64,000 nt of DNA, from positions 1,823,501 to 1,887,500 of the forward strand of contig NZ_CP041238.1 of the NCBI RefSeq assembly GCF_013488225.1, in the 5' to 3' direction. Made by a program: the position numbers and the translations under genes. Under the pieces are notes generated by a model. That model worked only from the letters and a program-made list of their open reading frames with translations. It was not told where the DNA came from and searched no databases. Positions 44,751 to 53,093 of the stretch are shown in pieces (position 1 is the stretch's first letter; the number at the start of each line of letters is the position of its first letter). Source of the DNA: Sinorhizobium mexicanum. Lineage in GTDB: Bacteria > Pseudomonadota > Alphaproteobacteria > Rhizobiales > Rhizobiaceae.

Positions 44751-46421
44751 GTGACGTCCAGAGACCGACAAGCAGCCGTGATCGGATCGGCTCTTTGGGC
44801 CGCGGCCGGCGATGCTCTGGGCTGGATCACCGAGCTCGGGGACGAGGGAACAGTGCGCCATCGCACAGGTTCTTCGTCCGTATCTCGTACCGTTGAATGG
44901 CGACGCCGCATCGGCGGAAAGTTCGGCCCGACTGTAAGGCTGCCTGCCGGAACCTATTCCGATGACACCCAACTCAGGTTGGCTGTGGGAAGAGCTACAG
45001 GCCCTACGGGTGTATTCGATGCCGAAGCCTTCGCTAAGATCGAACTGCCTGTTTGGAGCAGCTACTCACTGGGCGCAGGACGCGGAACCTCGGCCGCAGC
45101 CTCAAATCTCGCGAAGACGAGCGTAAGCTGGTTTAATAACTTCTTCGGTCAGGCCGACGGCCGTAACTACTTCGTTGCCGGCGGAAACGGTGCCGCGATG
45201 AGGATACAGCCCCACGTATGGAAATCTGATCCCTCGCGGCCTGATACATTTCTGCCCGACGTCCTTCGTGATTCCGTGATCACGCACGGCGCTCCCAAAG
45301 GCATCGGCGGTGCCGTGTTCCATTCGCTTTGTGTTGCCTACGCGCTGAACGAAGGACGGGCTCCCGAACTCAATGAATGGCGCAATTTCATACAGCATCT
45401 GGAATACTGCGAAGCCATCATCAAGTCGGATGACAAGTTGGGGCTTTTCTGGCTCAAAGCCTGGGAGAGCAAAGCTGGCCGTTCCTTGGGTGATGCGTTC
45501 AAGGACGAAATTACGCAGGCGCAACGGGCTATCGGCGAGATAGCCGAATTTGCCGACAGCCCCGCAAGATATGAGGATGTGCTGCAGGCACTTGGCTGCC
45601 TTGACGAAGCCACGAGAGGGGCAGGCATCGGGACCGCTTTGGCAGCCGCAGTGGTCGCGAACTACGTGGGGAAAGTGGGAGAGGAAGACGCGCTGCTCAT
45701 AGCTGCCAACGCACTCCATAGTGATACCGACACAATTGCATCGATGGCCGGGGCTATTTTCGGATGCTTCGCGTCGGTCGACATGACTTGGGATATCCAG
45801 GATAAGGATTACATCGCGAGCGAAGCCAGACGCATGGCTGCTTTGTCCAGCGGCCAGAAGGTCCCCTCATTTCACTACCCCGACCTCCTGTCATGGACTC
45901 CCCCAACAACGCAGAGCGATGGCGTCGGTCTTCTCAACGGCACGCTGTTCATGGCGGGCTTGGGCGGACTGAAGGAAATCGGCGAGGAATACGAGACCAA
46001 CGACGCCATCTGGCAGTGGGCCTCGCTTCCCTTCGGACAGACTGTTCTAACAAAACGGAGGCGTAAACCCCGGTTGCTCGGCCCCGCCGATGCACCTCTA
46101 GTGCCGGTGCCAGCGAAACAGGCATCGCAACGATCGCCAGCACCATCTCCACCCAAATCTCGGCAACCCGACTTCTTCGCGGGAAGCCAATCCAGTTTCG
46201 TAACGGGTGGGAATGTCGAAGCTCGGCGCGTCGTCGAACCCGATCTGGAGAAGTTGGACTTGGACGCCCTGACGTCCCTGGTCATCGATAGTGGTTTTCC
46301 GGCTGCGCTGATTGGGCGAATACTTCTCGCGTTGGCCACTCGCGAAAACGGTGTCGAGGCCGCGATTGCTTTCTCGGCAATCGTAGCCAAGGCAGTAAGG
46401 TCGCGACGCAAAAGGGTTTAA
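44751..46421 (+). CDS. ADP-ribosylglycohydrolase with extra C-terminal domain, proposed antitoxin
   Basis: I choose the GTG at 44751 because ACGGAGG lies eight bases upstream; a TTG at 44733 overlapping the DarT stop is less likely. The 556-residue product has an N-terminal ARH/DraG-fold domain with the metal-binding motifs TYSDDTQL (~69-75), AGGNGAAMRIQP (~143-154), THGAPKG (~178-184) and HSDTDTIASMAGAIFG (~323-338). After residue ~375 come a linker rich in Pro/Ser/Lys (PAPSPPKSRQP) and a ~60-residue helical end with the basic tail RSRRKRV. It would remove ADP-ribose placed by the DarT-like enzyme, the role played by the macrodomain DarG in DarTG. The tail may hold the toxin or bind DNA. Confidence 0.85.
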   Translation: MTSRDRQAAVIGSALWAAAGDALGWITELGDEGTVRHRTGSSSVSRTVEWRRRIGGKFGPTVRLPAGTYSDDTQLRLAVGRATGPTGVFDAEAFAKIELPVWSSYSLGAGRGTSAAASNLAKTSVSWFNNFFGQADGRNYFVAGGNGAAMRIQPHVWKSDPSRPDTFLPDVLRDSVITHGAPKGIGGAVFHSLCVAYALNEGRAPELNEWRNFIQHLEYCEAIIKSDDKLGLFWLKAWESKAGRSLGDAFKDEITQAQRAIGEIAEFADSPARYEDVLQALGCLDEATRGAGIGTALAAAVVANYVGKVGEEDALLIAANALHSDTDTIASMAGAIFGCFASVDMTWDIQDKDYIASEARRMAALSSGQKVPSFHYPDLLSWTPPTTQSDGVGLLNGTLFMAGLGGLKEIGEEYETNDAIWQWASLPFGQTVLTKRRRKPRLLGPADAPLVPVPAKQASQRSPAPSPPKSRQPDFFAGSQSSFVTGGNVEARRVVEPDLEKLDLDALTSLVIDSGFPAALIGRILLALATRENGVEAAIAFSAIVAKAVRSRRKRV

Positions 46422-46428
46422 GTGTGCG

Positions 46429-46794
46429 TTAGAGACGCATGGAGTCCGCTAGAGCGCCAACGGAATGGCGATAACCGCCGCGCACAAGGGCGGTGGCACT
46501 GAGAGCGGCATCGGACCATGCCTGGCGAGTCTCCGGTAAAACCGTCGTCCAAACGTCGTCAGCCTCCTCGACGGTTACGCGCTCGGGATAGACCCTCGCG
46601 ACATACCTAAGCTGGGATGCATGGATTTCGCCGTCGCGGTGGAAAACGTCATTCAGGACAGAGGCTGCGGCCTCCCAATACGAACGAGAGTCGCGATCTG
46701 TAACTGATTCATGGAATATGGCTTCGTAGTCAGGCGGGTCAAGGCGATCGCTGGTGTGGGTCGAGAGGCAGTAGGCTGAAGCGGCGTCGATCAT
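46429..46794 (-). CDS. Conserved-looking hypothetical protein
   Basis: The 121-residue frame converges on the ADP-ribosylglycohydrolase with seven bases between the stops. ATG 46794 has GGAGATT seven bases upstream. The product is acidic and helical (RDSRSYWEAAASVLNDVF, RYVARVYPERVTVEEADDVW) with no signal peptide. I do not know its family. The close fit and the ribosome site make it a real gene more likely than not. Confidence 0.5.
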   Translation of the reverse strand: MIDAASAYCLSTHTSDRLDPPDYEAIFHESVTDRDSRSYWEAAASVLNDVFHRDGEIHASQLRYVARVYPERVTVEEADDVWTTVLPETRQAWSDAALSATALVRGGYRHSVGALADSMRL

Positions 46795-46916
46795 TGGGCA
46801 ATCTCCATGGGGTTATTCTCCATGGTCAATCGATTGCTTGCCTCAGACAAGCGCCGGCGGAAGGTTGATCTGCGCATCTGAAGGCGGTGTCGGCGGCTCC
46901 CGACCCCGCCAGCAAG

Positions 46917-47390
46917 TCACCTCGCGAGGGCGACTTCGATAAAATGAATGAGGCAGTCGACTTCTACGGGCTTGGCGAGGAACGCCAAAGCGCCGCCATC
47001 CATCGCTGAACTGCGGGTTTTCTCGTCTCGATACGATGTCATGAAAATGATGGGCGGCTTGGGCGGTTGGTGATTTAGGCGGTCCTGAAGTTCCAAACCG
47101 CTGAGACCCGGCATTTTGACGTCCAGGAGGATGCAGCCGATCCCTTCCCTGTCGCCATGAGCCAGAAAGTCCTCTGCGGATGCAAAGACCTGGCTTGTGT
47201 ACCCGCAAGACTTCACAAGGCTGTCAAGAGCTTCTCGGATGGCGTCATCGTCGTCAACGATGGCTACGGTCAAGGGCGAGGACACGGACGTGGAGCTTTC
47301 GTGGGTCTGGTTCAGGGTTGACGATATCCCGGAACCGGAGGCCGCGGTATCATACGTCGGTGTGAGGCTGATTGGCTTCCAGCATTTCAA
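46917..47390 (-). CDS. Receiver-only response regulator (start uncertain)
   Basis: The protein is a single CheY-like receiver: VAIVDDDDAIREALDSL with acidic pocket, LLDVKMPGLSGLE with the phospho-Asp, FMTSYRDEKTRSSAMDGGA and the lysine in FLAKPVE. No output domain follows the receiver, which ends at residue 157. The frame begins with a TTG at 47390 inside the upstream regulator gene; a GTG at 47285 would give 122 residues and a compact receiver, and neither has a good ribosome site. It probably shares the phosphorelay of the kinase at 47997-49574 and could sequester phosphate. Confidence 0.75.
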   Translation of the reverse strand: MKCWKPISLTPTYDTAASGSGISSTLNQTHESSTSVSSPLTVAIVDDDDAIREALDSLVKSCGYTSQVFASAEDFLAHGDREGIGCILLDVKMPGLSGLELQDRLNHQPPKPPIIFMTSYRDEKTRSSAMDGGALAFLAKPVEVDCLIHFIEVALAR

Positions 47391-48000
47391 ACTTCTTGAC
47401 GAGATCGGTGACGGACTTTGCCTCCATTTTCCTCATGCCGTTCCCGCGATGAATCTTCACCGTAATCTCGCTAATGCCGAGGTTGAACGCGATCTGCTTG
47501 TTCATGAGCCCCTTCACGACCTCCTGCATTACCTCACGTTCGCGCTGCGTGAGGCTCCTGTATCTTGCCGCAAGTGCGCCGATCAATTCGGATTGTTGCT
47601 GTCGCTTGGCGTTTACTTCGAAGGCCTCGCGGACGGCGTCGAGCACGTCCCGGTCTCCGAACGGCTTCGCGAGGAAATCCAGAGCACCCGCCTTCATCGC
47701 TCTCACGCTCATCGGAATGTCTCCGTAGCCCGTCATGAAGATAATCGGCATGCGGATTCCGGTTCGTTCGAGCTCACTCTGAAAGTCGAGGCCATTTACC
47801 CCAGGCAGGCGGACGTCCAGCAGTAGGCAGCCGGGTCCCCGGAGACCTGCAGAGTTCAGGAAGTCCGCTGTGTTCGGGTAGGTTACAACTGCGATATCGG
47901 CGGAGCGGAAAAGGTCAGTCAGCGATTCACGAAAAGCCTCATCGTCCTCGATAATGTGGACGGTGGGCACTGCTTCGGGAGATGTCTGCTGCGGGCTCAC
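47350..48000 (-). CDS. FixJ-type response regulator with LuxR output
   Basis: The 216-residue protein has a receiver domain (TVHIIEDDEAFRESL, LLDVRLPGVNGLD, FMTGYGDIPMSVRAMKAGA, FLAKPF) followed by a GerE/LuxR helix-turn-helix: SLTQREREVMQEVVKGLMNKQIAFNLGISEITVKIHRG. It overlaps the kinase gene by four bases, so the kinase-regulator pair is translated together. It should activate transcription after phosphorylation of the receiver Asp. Confidence 0.9.
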   Translation of the reverse strand: MSPQQTSPEAVPTVHIIEDDEAFRESLTDLFRSADIAVVTYPNTADFLNSAGLRGPGCLLLDVRLPGVNGLDFQSELERTGIRMPIIFMTGYGDIPMSVRAMKAGALDFLAKPFGDRDVLDAVREAFEVNAKRQQQSELIGALAARYRSLTQREREVMQEVVKGLMNKQIAFNLGISEITVKIHRGNGMRKMEAKSVTDLVKKFEMLEANQPHTDV

Positions 48001-49574
48001 TGCGTCGCCCTGAGAGGTATCGTCATTTCGAACAATGCTCCATTGGTTGCATTCATTCCGGTCAGACTTCCTCCCATTCCCTCCATCGTGGCGCGGCTGA
48101 TAGAAAGACCGATTCCCATCCCGTTCGGTTTGGTGGTGAAAAAGGGGGCAAAAAGCTTCTCCTTTATGTCGTCGCTCATCCCCGGACCAAAGTCTCTCAC
48201 TTTCAGCGACAGCGCCTCACTGCCCTTTCGCCCCAGTGACAGCTGGATGAGTCGATCGCTCTCAGGAACACCCGAGACCGCGTGGATGCCATTTGAAATT
48301 AGATTGATCAGGACCTGTTGCAGCTCTATCCGGACCGCGTACACGGTCGGCAGACTTTCTTCGACCTCCAACGTCAACTGCACTGAGTCCCGCTGGAGCT
48401 CGTGATCCATGAGGGCACGAGTTTCCTCGACAAGGTCCGTTATCGAGACTTCCTCGAACTTCCGCCTCTTCTGTTTGATGAAATTGCGAGTGTTCAGAAT
48501 AATGTCGCTCGCCCTTTGACTGTCTCGGATCATACGCTCGGCTGAGCCTCTCACCGCGACCAGATCGGGCGGGTTTTTGTCGAGCCATCGCACCAAGGTC
48601 TGAGCATTTACGACAAGCGCTCCCAGAGGCTGGTTCAACTCATGAGCAAGGGAGGCCGACATTGCTCCCATGGTGGCTGCACGGGCGGCGTTTGTGAGCT
48701 CCGCTTGGGCGTCACGTAACGCCCGATGGGTCTTTTCACGATGTGTGATGTCGAACATGGCAACGGCTACGCGCCTGAAAGCAGCAGGATCGTCTGGAAA
48801 CCTCAGGCTCAACAGGACCTCGCGTTCGCTCCCATCGTAAGCGACGATGGTGCACTTGCCCTCGAAACGGTTGCCACCGCGGAAGATGCAGTCGAGAATC
48901 TCGGCCATCGACTCCATGTTAGTCGGAAGAAGCGACTGCAACGTAGCCGGAATCTGTTGTCCAGGAGGGAGTCCAATGAGCTCTCTAGCCGCGTCGTTGG
49001 CCGCGATCGTTCGAATTCGTGAGACCGCTTCTGCCATGACGTGCGGATTGGCGGAGGCGTGGGTGCGGAAATCATGAACACCTGCCGCCTTCAGCGAAAG
49101 GAGAAACTCCCGGACCAATGAGTAGTCCCGTTCCCAAAGCGCCACTCGGCTTTCTTCGAAGATCGAGCGGTAGCGACTCTCGCTTTCTGACAGCGCGCTG
49201 TTTGCTTGGATCAGCTGATTGTGGGCCGCATCGTTGCGGAGGATCAGGGCGCACGTGATAGAAAGCGCCGCCAGCGAAACGACGAGTCGCAAGGAACTGG
49301 CGAAATCAAGGCCGTCGCTATGACCTATGGCGAAGGCGAGAAAGGCTAGAACGCCACATATACTAGCTGCCGCGATCGTTGCGACCCGCGAGAGGACGGG
49401 AGCCGCGAGAAGAAGAGCGACCACGTACAGCACCGCGATTGCGCTTTCAATCGTCGTGAAGGCGTCAATGTAGAAGACCGCGCCCGTGAGCGGGAGCGCA
49501 AACATCGCTGTGCGGAGTTCCTGAGCTACGTCTTGGCCCGAGAGCCCATCTTTCATCCATCCACTCGTCGTCAC
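47997..49574 (-). CDS. Membrane histidine kinase with PAS-like region
   Basis: The 525-residue kinase begins with about four hydrophobic segments (residues ~25-110, e.g. IESAIAVLYVVALLLAAPVL), then a PAS-like region (~130-280), a HisKA dimerisation helix with phospho-His in SLAHELNQPLGALVVN, and the ATPase boxes LINLISNGIHAV (N), VRDFGPGMSDDIKEKLFAPFFTTK (G1/F) and GMGIGLSISRATMEGMGG (G2). It resembles the FixL-like kinases abundant in rhizobia but I see no heme-binding PAS. It phosphorylates the regulator encoded just downstream. Confidence 0.9.
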   Translation of the reverse strand: MTTSGWMKDGLSGQDVAQELRTAMFALPLTGAVFYIDAFTTIESAIAVLYVVALLLAAPVLSRVATIAAASICGVLAFLAFAIGHSDGLDFASSLRLVVSLAALSITCALILRNDAAHNQLIQANSALSESESRYRSIFEESRVALWERDYSLVREFLLSLKAAGVHDFRTHASANPHVMAEAVSRIRTIAANDAARELIGLPPGQQIPATLQSLLPTNMESMAEILDCIFRGGNRFEGKCTIVAYDGSEREVLLSLRFPDDPAAFRRVAVAMFDITHREKTHRALRDAQAELTNAARAATMGAMSASLAHELNQPLGALVVNAQTLVRWLDKNPPDLVAVRGSAERMIRDSQRASDIILNTRNFIKQKRRKFEEVSITDLVEETRALMDHELQRDSVQLTLEVEESLPTVYAVRIELQQVLINLISNGIHAVSGVPESDRLIQLSLGRKGSEALSLKVRDFGPGMSDDIKEKLFAPFFTTKPNGMGIGLSISRATMEGMGGSLTGMNATNGALFEMTIPLRATQ

Positions 49575-50091
49575 CCGAGCACTCCCGCATTCGACGAAGT
49601 CGACAGTTACGTTGAGGACTCTTCAGCTCGCACGACAGCAGACTTTAGCAAGCCCCGTCGCGCCTCATCGAGCTTCCCACGAATACGGGTGGAAATTACC
49701 ACAGGCCATCAGGTGGGATAGATTATACTCGAGCATAGTCACCACTACGGGACGACGTGGTTCAGGAAAGATAGCTGAAATGGAGGCCGTCCCCAGCGGC
49801 ATGGGGACGGCCTCGGCGGACCTACTGTCCGCGCTGCCTCGGCGGGAGGGGAGACCGAAGCAGGCAACGCGCCTGCGCGCGTGGTCCGCTCTATTAGAGG
49901 AGGGGAGCTCTTTCGCTGCGGACAAGAACAGAACTACCATCGACGGCTGTGCTTTTAAATTATACTCAGGTTTGACCACGGATACTTTCCTGCATTGGAA
50001 GTGCCATTGGCATCCATCTCCAAGACTTCTCGAATTGAATAATGCAGGTTCACCGCATACATCATCCTTCATTTGAAAGACGAAGGAGGTC
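49575..50091. other. 517-base spacer with a perfect hairpin
   Basis: This region lies between the kinase start (leftward) and the LysR start (rightward) and should hold both promoters. The striking element is GAGGCCGTCCCC / GGGGACGGCCTC at 49784-49795 and 49804-49815, a perfect 12-base stem with loop AGCGGCAT and no following T-run. Antisense frames here have no family similarity. The hairpin is a possible terminator or regulatory RNA structure. Confidence 0.4.
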
Positions 50092-51027
50092 ATGACCGTG
50101 GATCGTTTGAAAACCATGGAAGTCTTTGTGAGGGTGGTAGAGGCTGGCAGCCTCTCCAAAGCAGCCGCAACGCTCTCCGCACCTCGTTCGTCGGTCACGA
50201 TGGCGATGAACCGCCTCGAAAAACACCTCGGCGTCCGGTTGCTGCAGCGGACCACGAGAAATCTCAGTCTTACAGCCGATGGTGAAGCGTACTATGCGGA
50301 ATGCCGCCGGATTTTACACGACATCGACGCTGTCGAGGCAAGCCTTCGACGGGACCTCAAGTCTCTTGAAGGGAGGCTCCGTGTAGACATGCCGGTGTCG
50401 ATCGCGACGTCGGTGGTCATACCTAAGCTGGACCTCTTTAGAAGCCGTCATCCAGGAATTCGGATCGCGATCGGAGCAAACGACCGCCGCCTGGACCTGG
50501 TTCAGGAGGGCATCGACTGCGTAATTAGAACCGGCGAATTGGCCGACTCTGCTTTGGTCGGCAAGCGCATTGGCAGATTCAACTGGATCACATGCGCAAC
50601 TCCGGAATATCTCTCCGCAAACGCTGCGCCGAAAACGCCGGCCGACCTCGAGGCACACAAGCTCATTGGGTACTTTCATGGCAACGGTACCGCCGAAAAA
50701 TGGACTTACATGAATCGCGGAAAACCGGAAACTATCCAAGTGGACAGCGAAGTCTCAGTCAACGAGACGTCCGCTTATCTTTCGTTGGGGCTAGGCCATC
50801 ATGGGATTGTGAGACTGGCGGACTACATCGTACAGCCTTTTCTCGACAAAGGTCAGCTTGTGGAGCTACTGGCCGAATACCGACCTGTATCCACGCCAGT
50901 TTCGATCTTGTACCCGACATCCCGGCATCTATCACCGCTGGTTCGCGCGTTTGTAGACTGGGCTGCCACCCTCTTCGAACCAGCGGTTCCTGGCCTAGTC
51001 GAAAAATTCGACGGGCAGCAGGAGTGA
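50092..51027 (+). CDS. LysR-family transcriptional regulator
   Basis: The 311-residue protein starts at an ATG after a very good ribosome site (AAGGAGGT). Residues ~7-66 are the LysR helix-turn-helix: MEVFVRVVEAGSLSKAAATL and SVTMAMNRLEKHLGVRLLQRTTR. The effector domain includes GRLRVDMPVSIATSVVIPKL. The sequence (RTTRNLSLTADGEAYYAECRRIL) places it in the common DmlR/YafC-like branch. Target genes are not apparent; the neighbours are AraC regulators on the other strand. Confidence 0.92.
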   Translation: MTVDRLKTMEVFVRVVEAGSLSKAAATLSAPRSSVTMAMNRLEKHLGVRLLQRTTRNLSLTADGEAYYAECRRILHDIDAVEASLRRDLKSLEGRLRVDMPVSIATSVVIPKLDLFRSRHPGIRIAIGANDRRLDLVQEGIDCVIRTGELADSALVGKRIGRFNWITCATPEYLSANAAPKTPADLEAHKLIGYFHGNGTAEKWTYMNRGKPETIQVDSEVSVNETSAYLSLGLGHHGIVRLADYIVQPFLDKGQLVELLAEYRPVSTPVSILYPTSRHLSPLVRAFVDWAATLFEPAVPGLVEKFDGQQE

Positions 51028-51044
51028 CCGCTTCGCTTCCCCTT

Positions 51045-52007
51045 TCAAGCCTGCTCTATCAGCGCGTCTTGGTACTGGTCGGCACTGTTGTGCCGCGTCA
51101 TTTGGGATCGGTAGCTCCCCGGCGTGGTTCCGTAAACGCGGGTGAAAACGCGTGTCAGATGCGCCTGGTCGGTGAAACCGCATTCGTAGGCGATGCCGGC
51201 GATGGGCTCTTTTGATTCCGAAAGGAGGCGAGCCGCTTTCTCAACGCGCCGGTTGCGTAACCACTGATGAACAGCGAAACCCGTCGTCTCCTTGAACGCC
51301 TTCGTGAACGTGCTGACCGGCATCTCACAGAGGGCAGCAACGGCTTCGAGGGAATGGTCGTTCGTCAAATCGGCGAGCAGGTACTCTTCGATTTTGTTCA
51401 TCTGCGATCGCGTGAGATTGCTGGAGCGAGCCAACGGCCTGGAACCGCCTCGATAGTTATCGAGCAAGTAGGCGGCGAGCGCTATGCCGACATGATCGAA
51501 GAACAGTCTGCCAGCTCCCGCGGGGTCGTCCAGTGCGGGAAGCAATGACCGACAAAGGTGCGCGGCGACGGGGTCGACACGCGCCTCCCGTCCTTCGAGC
51601 CCGTGGAACGCCGGGAGCTCCTCTTGTTCGCAGAGCTCGCGCAGCACAAGATCGGGAATGTGGAACATCAAGCAGTCATAGCTGGTGGGGAGGTGCGCCC
51701 GCGGCTCTTCCTCCAGGTGGACCATGCTTATCGTATCCTTCTCGAAGCCTCCAGAATAGAAGAGACGGTCGAACTTCCAAAGCTCGTGGTGCCGAAGCGT
51801 CTTCAGCTGAAAGCTGACCACGGATGCCTTCTCGACGGGGATGTTCGCCGTCATCTCTTTCGAGCCTTCGTCGGTCCACAATCTGGTGACCGTGATCTGA
51901 GATGACCTGAGGGAAGAGGTTTTCAGTGTCTGGTAGTTCGAAATCCCAAAAAGATGGGCGATCTGAGCGCCGGCTGCCGCTCGTGGACTTCGTCTCTCTT
52001 TACTCAT
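51045..52007 (-). CDS. AraC-family transcriptional regulator (downstream copy)
   Basis: The 320-residue protein has a cupin-like N-terminal effector region and the AraC double helix-turn-helix at the C-terminus: LEAVAALCEMPVSTFTKAFKETTGFAVHQWLRNRRVEKAARLL and GIAYECGFTDQAHLTRVFTRVYGTTPGSYR. Its ATG overlaps the stop of the upstream AraC gene by four bases (ATGA at 52004-52007). The effector region is similar in layout to that of its neighbour (for example DTISMVHLEEEPR against DSINIVHLAEEPR), so they arose by duplication. Confidence 0.9.
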   Translation of the reverse strand: MSKERRSPRAAAGAQIAHLFGISNYQTLKTSSLRSSQITVTRLWTDEGSKEMTANIPVEKASVVSFQLKTLRHHELWKFDRLFYSGGFEKDTISMVHLEEEPRAHLPTSYDCLMFHIPDLVLRELCEQEELPAFHGLEGREARVDPVAAHLCRSLLPALDDPAGAGRLFFDHVGIALAAYLLDNYRGGSRPLARSSNLTRSQMNKIEEYLLADLTNDHSLEAVAALCEMPVSTFTKAFKETTGFAVHQWLRNRRVEKAARLLSESKEPIAGIAYECGFTDQAHLTRVFTRVYGTTPGSYRSQMTRHNSADQYQDALIEQA

Positions 52008-52891
52008 CTGTTCCGTCTCCAGACGCTGGGCGTCATTCCGACGCCGGCGCTAAACGTCCTAGTCAGGTGTGCCTGGTCTGCGAAGCCGCATCTGGCGGCG
52101 ATGTCCCTAAGGGCGAGTTGTGTGGTGAGAAGCAGTTCTTGCGCCAGGTCTATTCGGTAGCGGCGGACCCACTGACTCGGGCTCATTCCAGTGGCCGCCT
52201 GGAAAGCCGTCGTGAAGCTGGCTAGGGGAATCTGAAACTCACGCGCGAGGTCGACGAGACCGACGTCGCCGCGCTCGGAGACCAGCATCTCCTGCGCGGC
52301 CCGTATTTGCGCCGGCGACAGGTCCACATCGTTGCAGCGGGCGGGTACTTGGTCGCCATAGCGCGTTGTCAACTCGCTGAGCATGCCGAAGATGAGCTGG
52401 TCCACGTAAAGGCCAGATGCGGTATTCGACCGGGCGAGTGCTGGGAGCAAGGCTCTTCCGAGGTTTGCGATTACTTCGTTGATCTCGCCCGGTGTCACAT
52501 GGAAGCCGGTGATATGTCGATCATGATTGTCTTCTGCAAAAGACTTCAGCGCTGCGCCTGTCAGGTGAAGCTGGAGACAATCGAAGGGGTTGGGAAGGAG
52601 GATGCGTGGCTCTTCGGCCAGGTGGACGATATTGATCGAGTCCCGTTCGTAGGGAAGGGCATTTGAGAGTTTCCCTCCCTTCCAAAGCTCGTGGCGGCCG
52701 ATGCGCTCGATTTGGAGGCTTACGATGTAGGTATCTTCCACCGGAATTGGCGCGGTCATCTCCGCACCCAGGCCGCTCGAGATGAGGCGTACTGCTGTAA
52801 CAGCTGTAGATTTAGGGTGCCCGGCGAGACGTTGCGATGCTCTCGTGGCACCGACGTACTTCTCCATCTGCAAGCCGTGCTCGGACGACAT
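52004..52891 (-). CDS. AraC-family transcriptional regulator (upstream copy)
   Basis: The 295-residue paralogue of the downstream gene keeps the same plan: effector region with RHELWKGGKLSNALPYERDS, and the C-terminal AraC domain DLAREFQIPLASFTTAFQAATGMSPSQWVRRYRIDLAQELL and IAARCGFADQAHLTRTFSAGVGMTPSVWRR. The two form one bicistronic unit with an ATGA overlap. An upstream hairpin-like palindrome (52978-53003) lies between this promoter and the divergent small DNA-binding protein. Confidence 0.9.
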   Translation of the reverse strand: MSSEHGLQMEKYVGATRASQRLAGHPKSTAVTAVRLISSGLGAEMTAPIPVEDTYIVSLQIERIGRHELWKGGKLSNALPYERDSINIVHLAEEPRILLPNPFDCLQLHLTGAALKSFAEDNHDRHITGFHVTPGEINEVIANLGRALLPALARSNTASGLYVDQLIFGMLSELTTRYGDQVPARCNDVDLSPAQIRAAQEMLVSERGDVGLVDLAREFQIPLASFTTAFQAATGMSPSQWVRRYRIDLAQELLLTTQLALRDIAARCGFADQAHLTRTFSAGVGMTPSVWRRNR

Positions 52892-52977
52892 CGTTCCCTT
52901 CGCCTCTTTTGAAAACCGCGACGCAGCAGCACGATACCTTGGGGTCGCTCCCGGAAACTATTGGACGGGAAGTAGGG

Positions 52978-53003
52978 ATACCCCCTACGATCGGAGGGGG
53001 TAT
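52978..53003. repeat. Perfect inverted repeat in divergent spacer
   Basis: ATACCCCCT / AGGGGGTAT (nine bases each) with an eight-base spacer lies 87 bases upstream of the AraC start and 91 upstream of the small HTH gene. It could be an operator for either, or a terminator-like stem. No regulator assignment can be made. Confidence 0.4.
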
Positions 53004-53093
53004 TTGCCGAGCGCAGTAGAGTTCCCTACAGCAGCTCGTTGGCGCAGTTGTCGACCCCGCGCTATTTCGTCTCGTCGGCAGAAGGAGATGCTA

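Noticed and set aside
49665..50255. 196-codon minus-strand frame across the LysR start and spacer
   Set aside because: It overlaps the strong ribosome site and DNA-binding domain of the LysR gene and contains the hairpin; no family signal.
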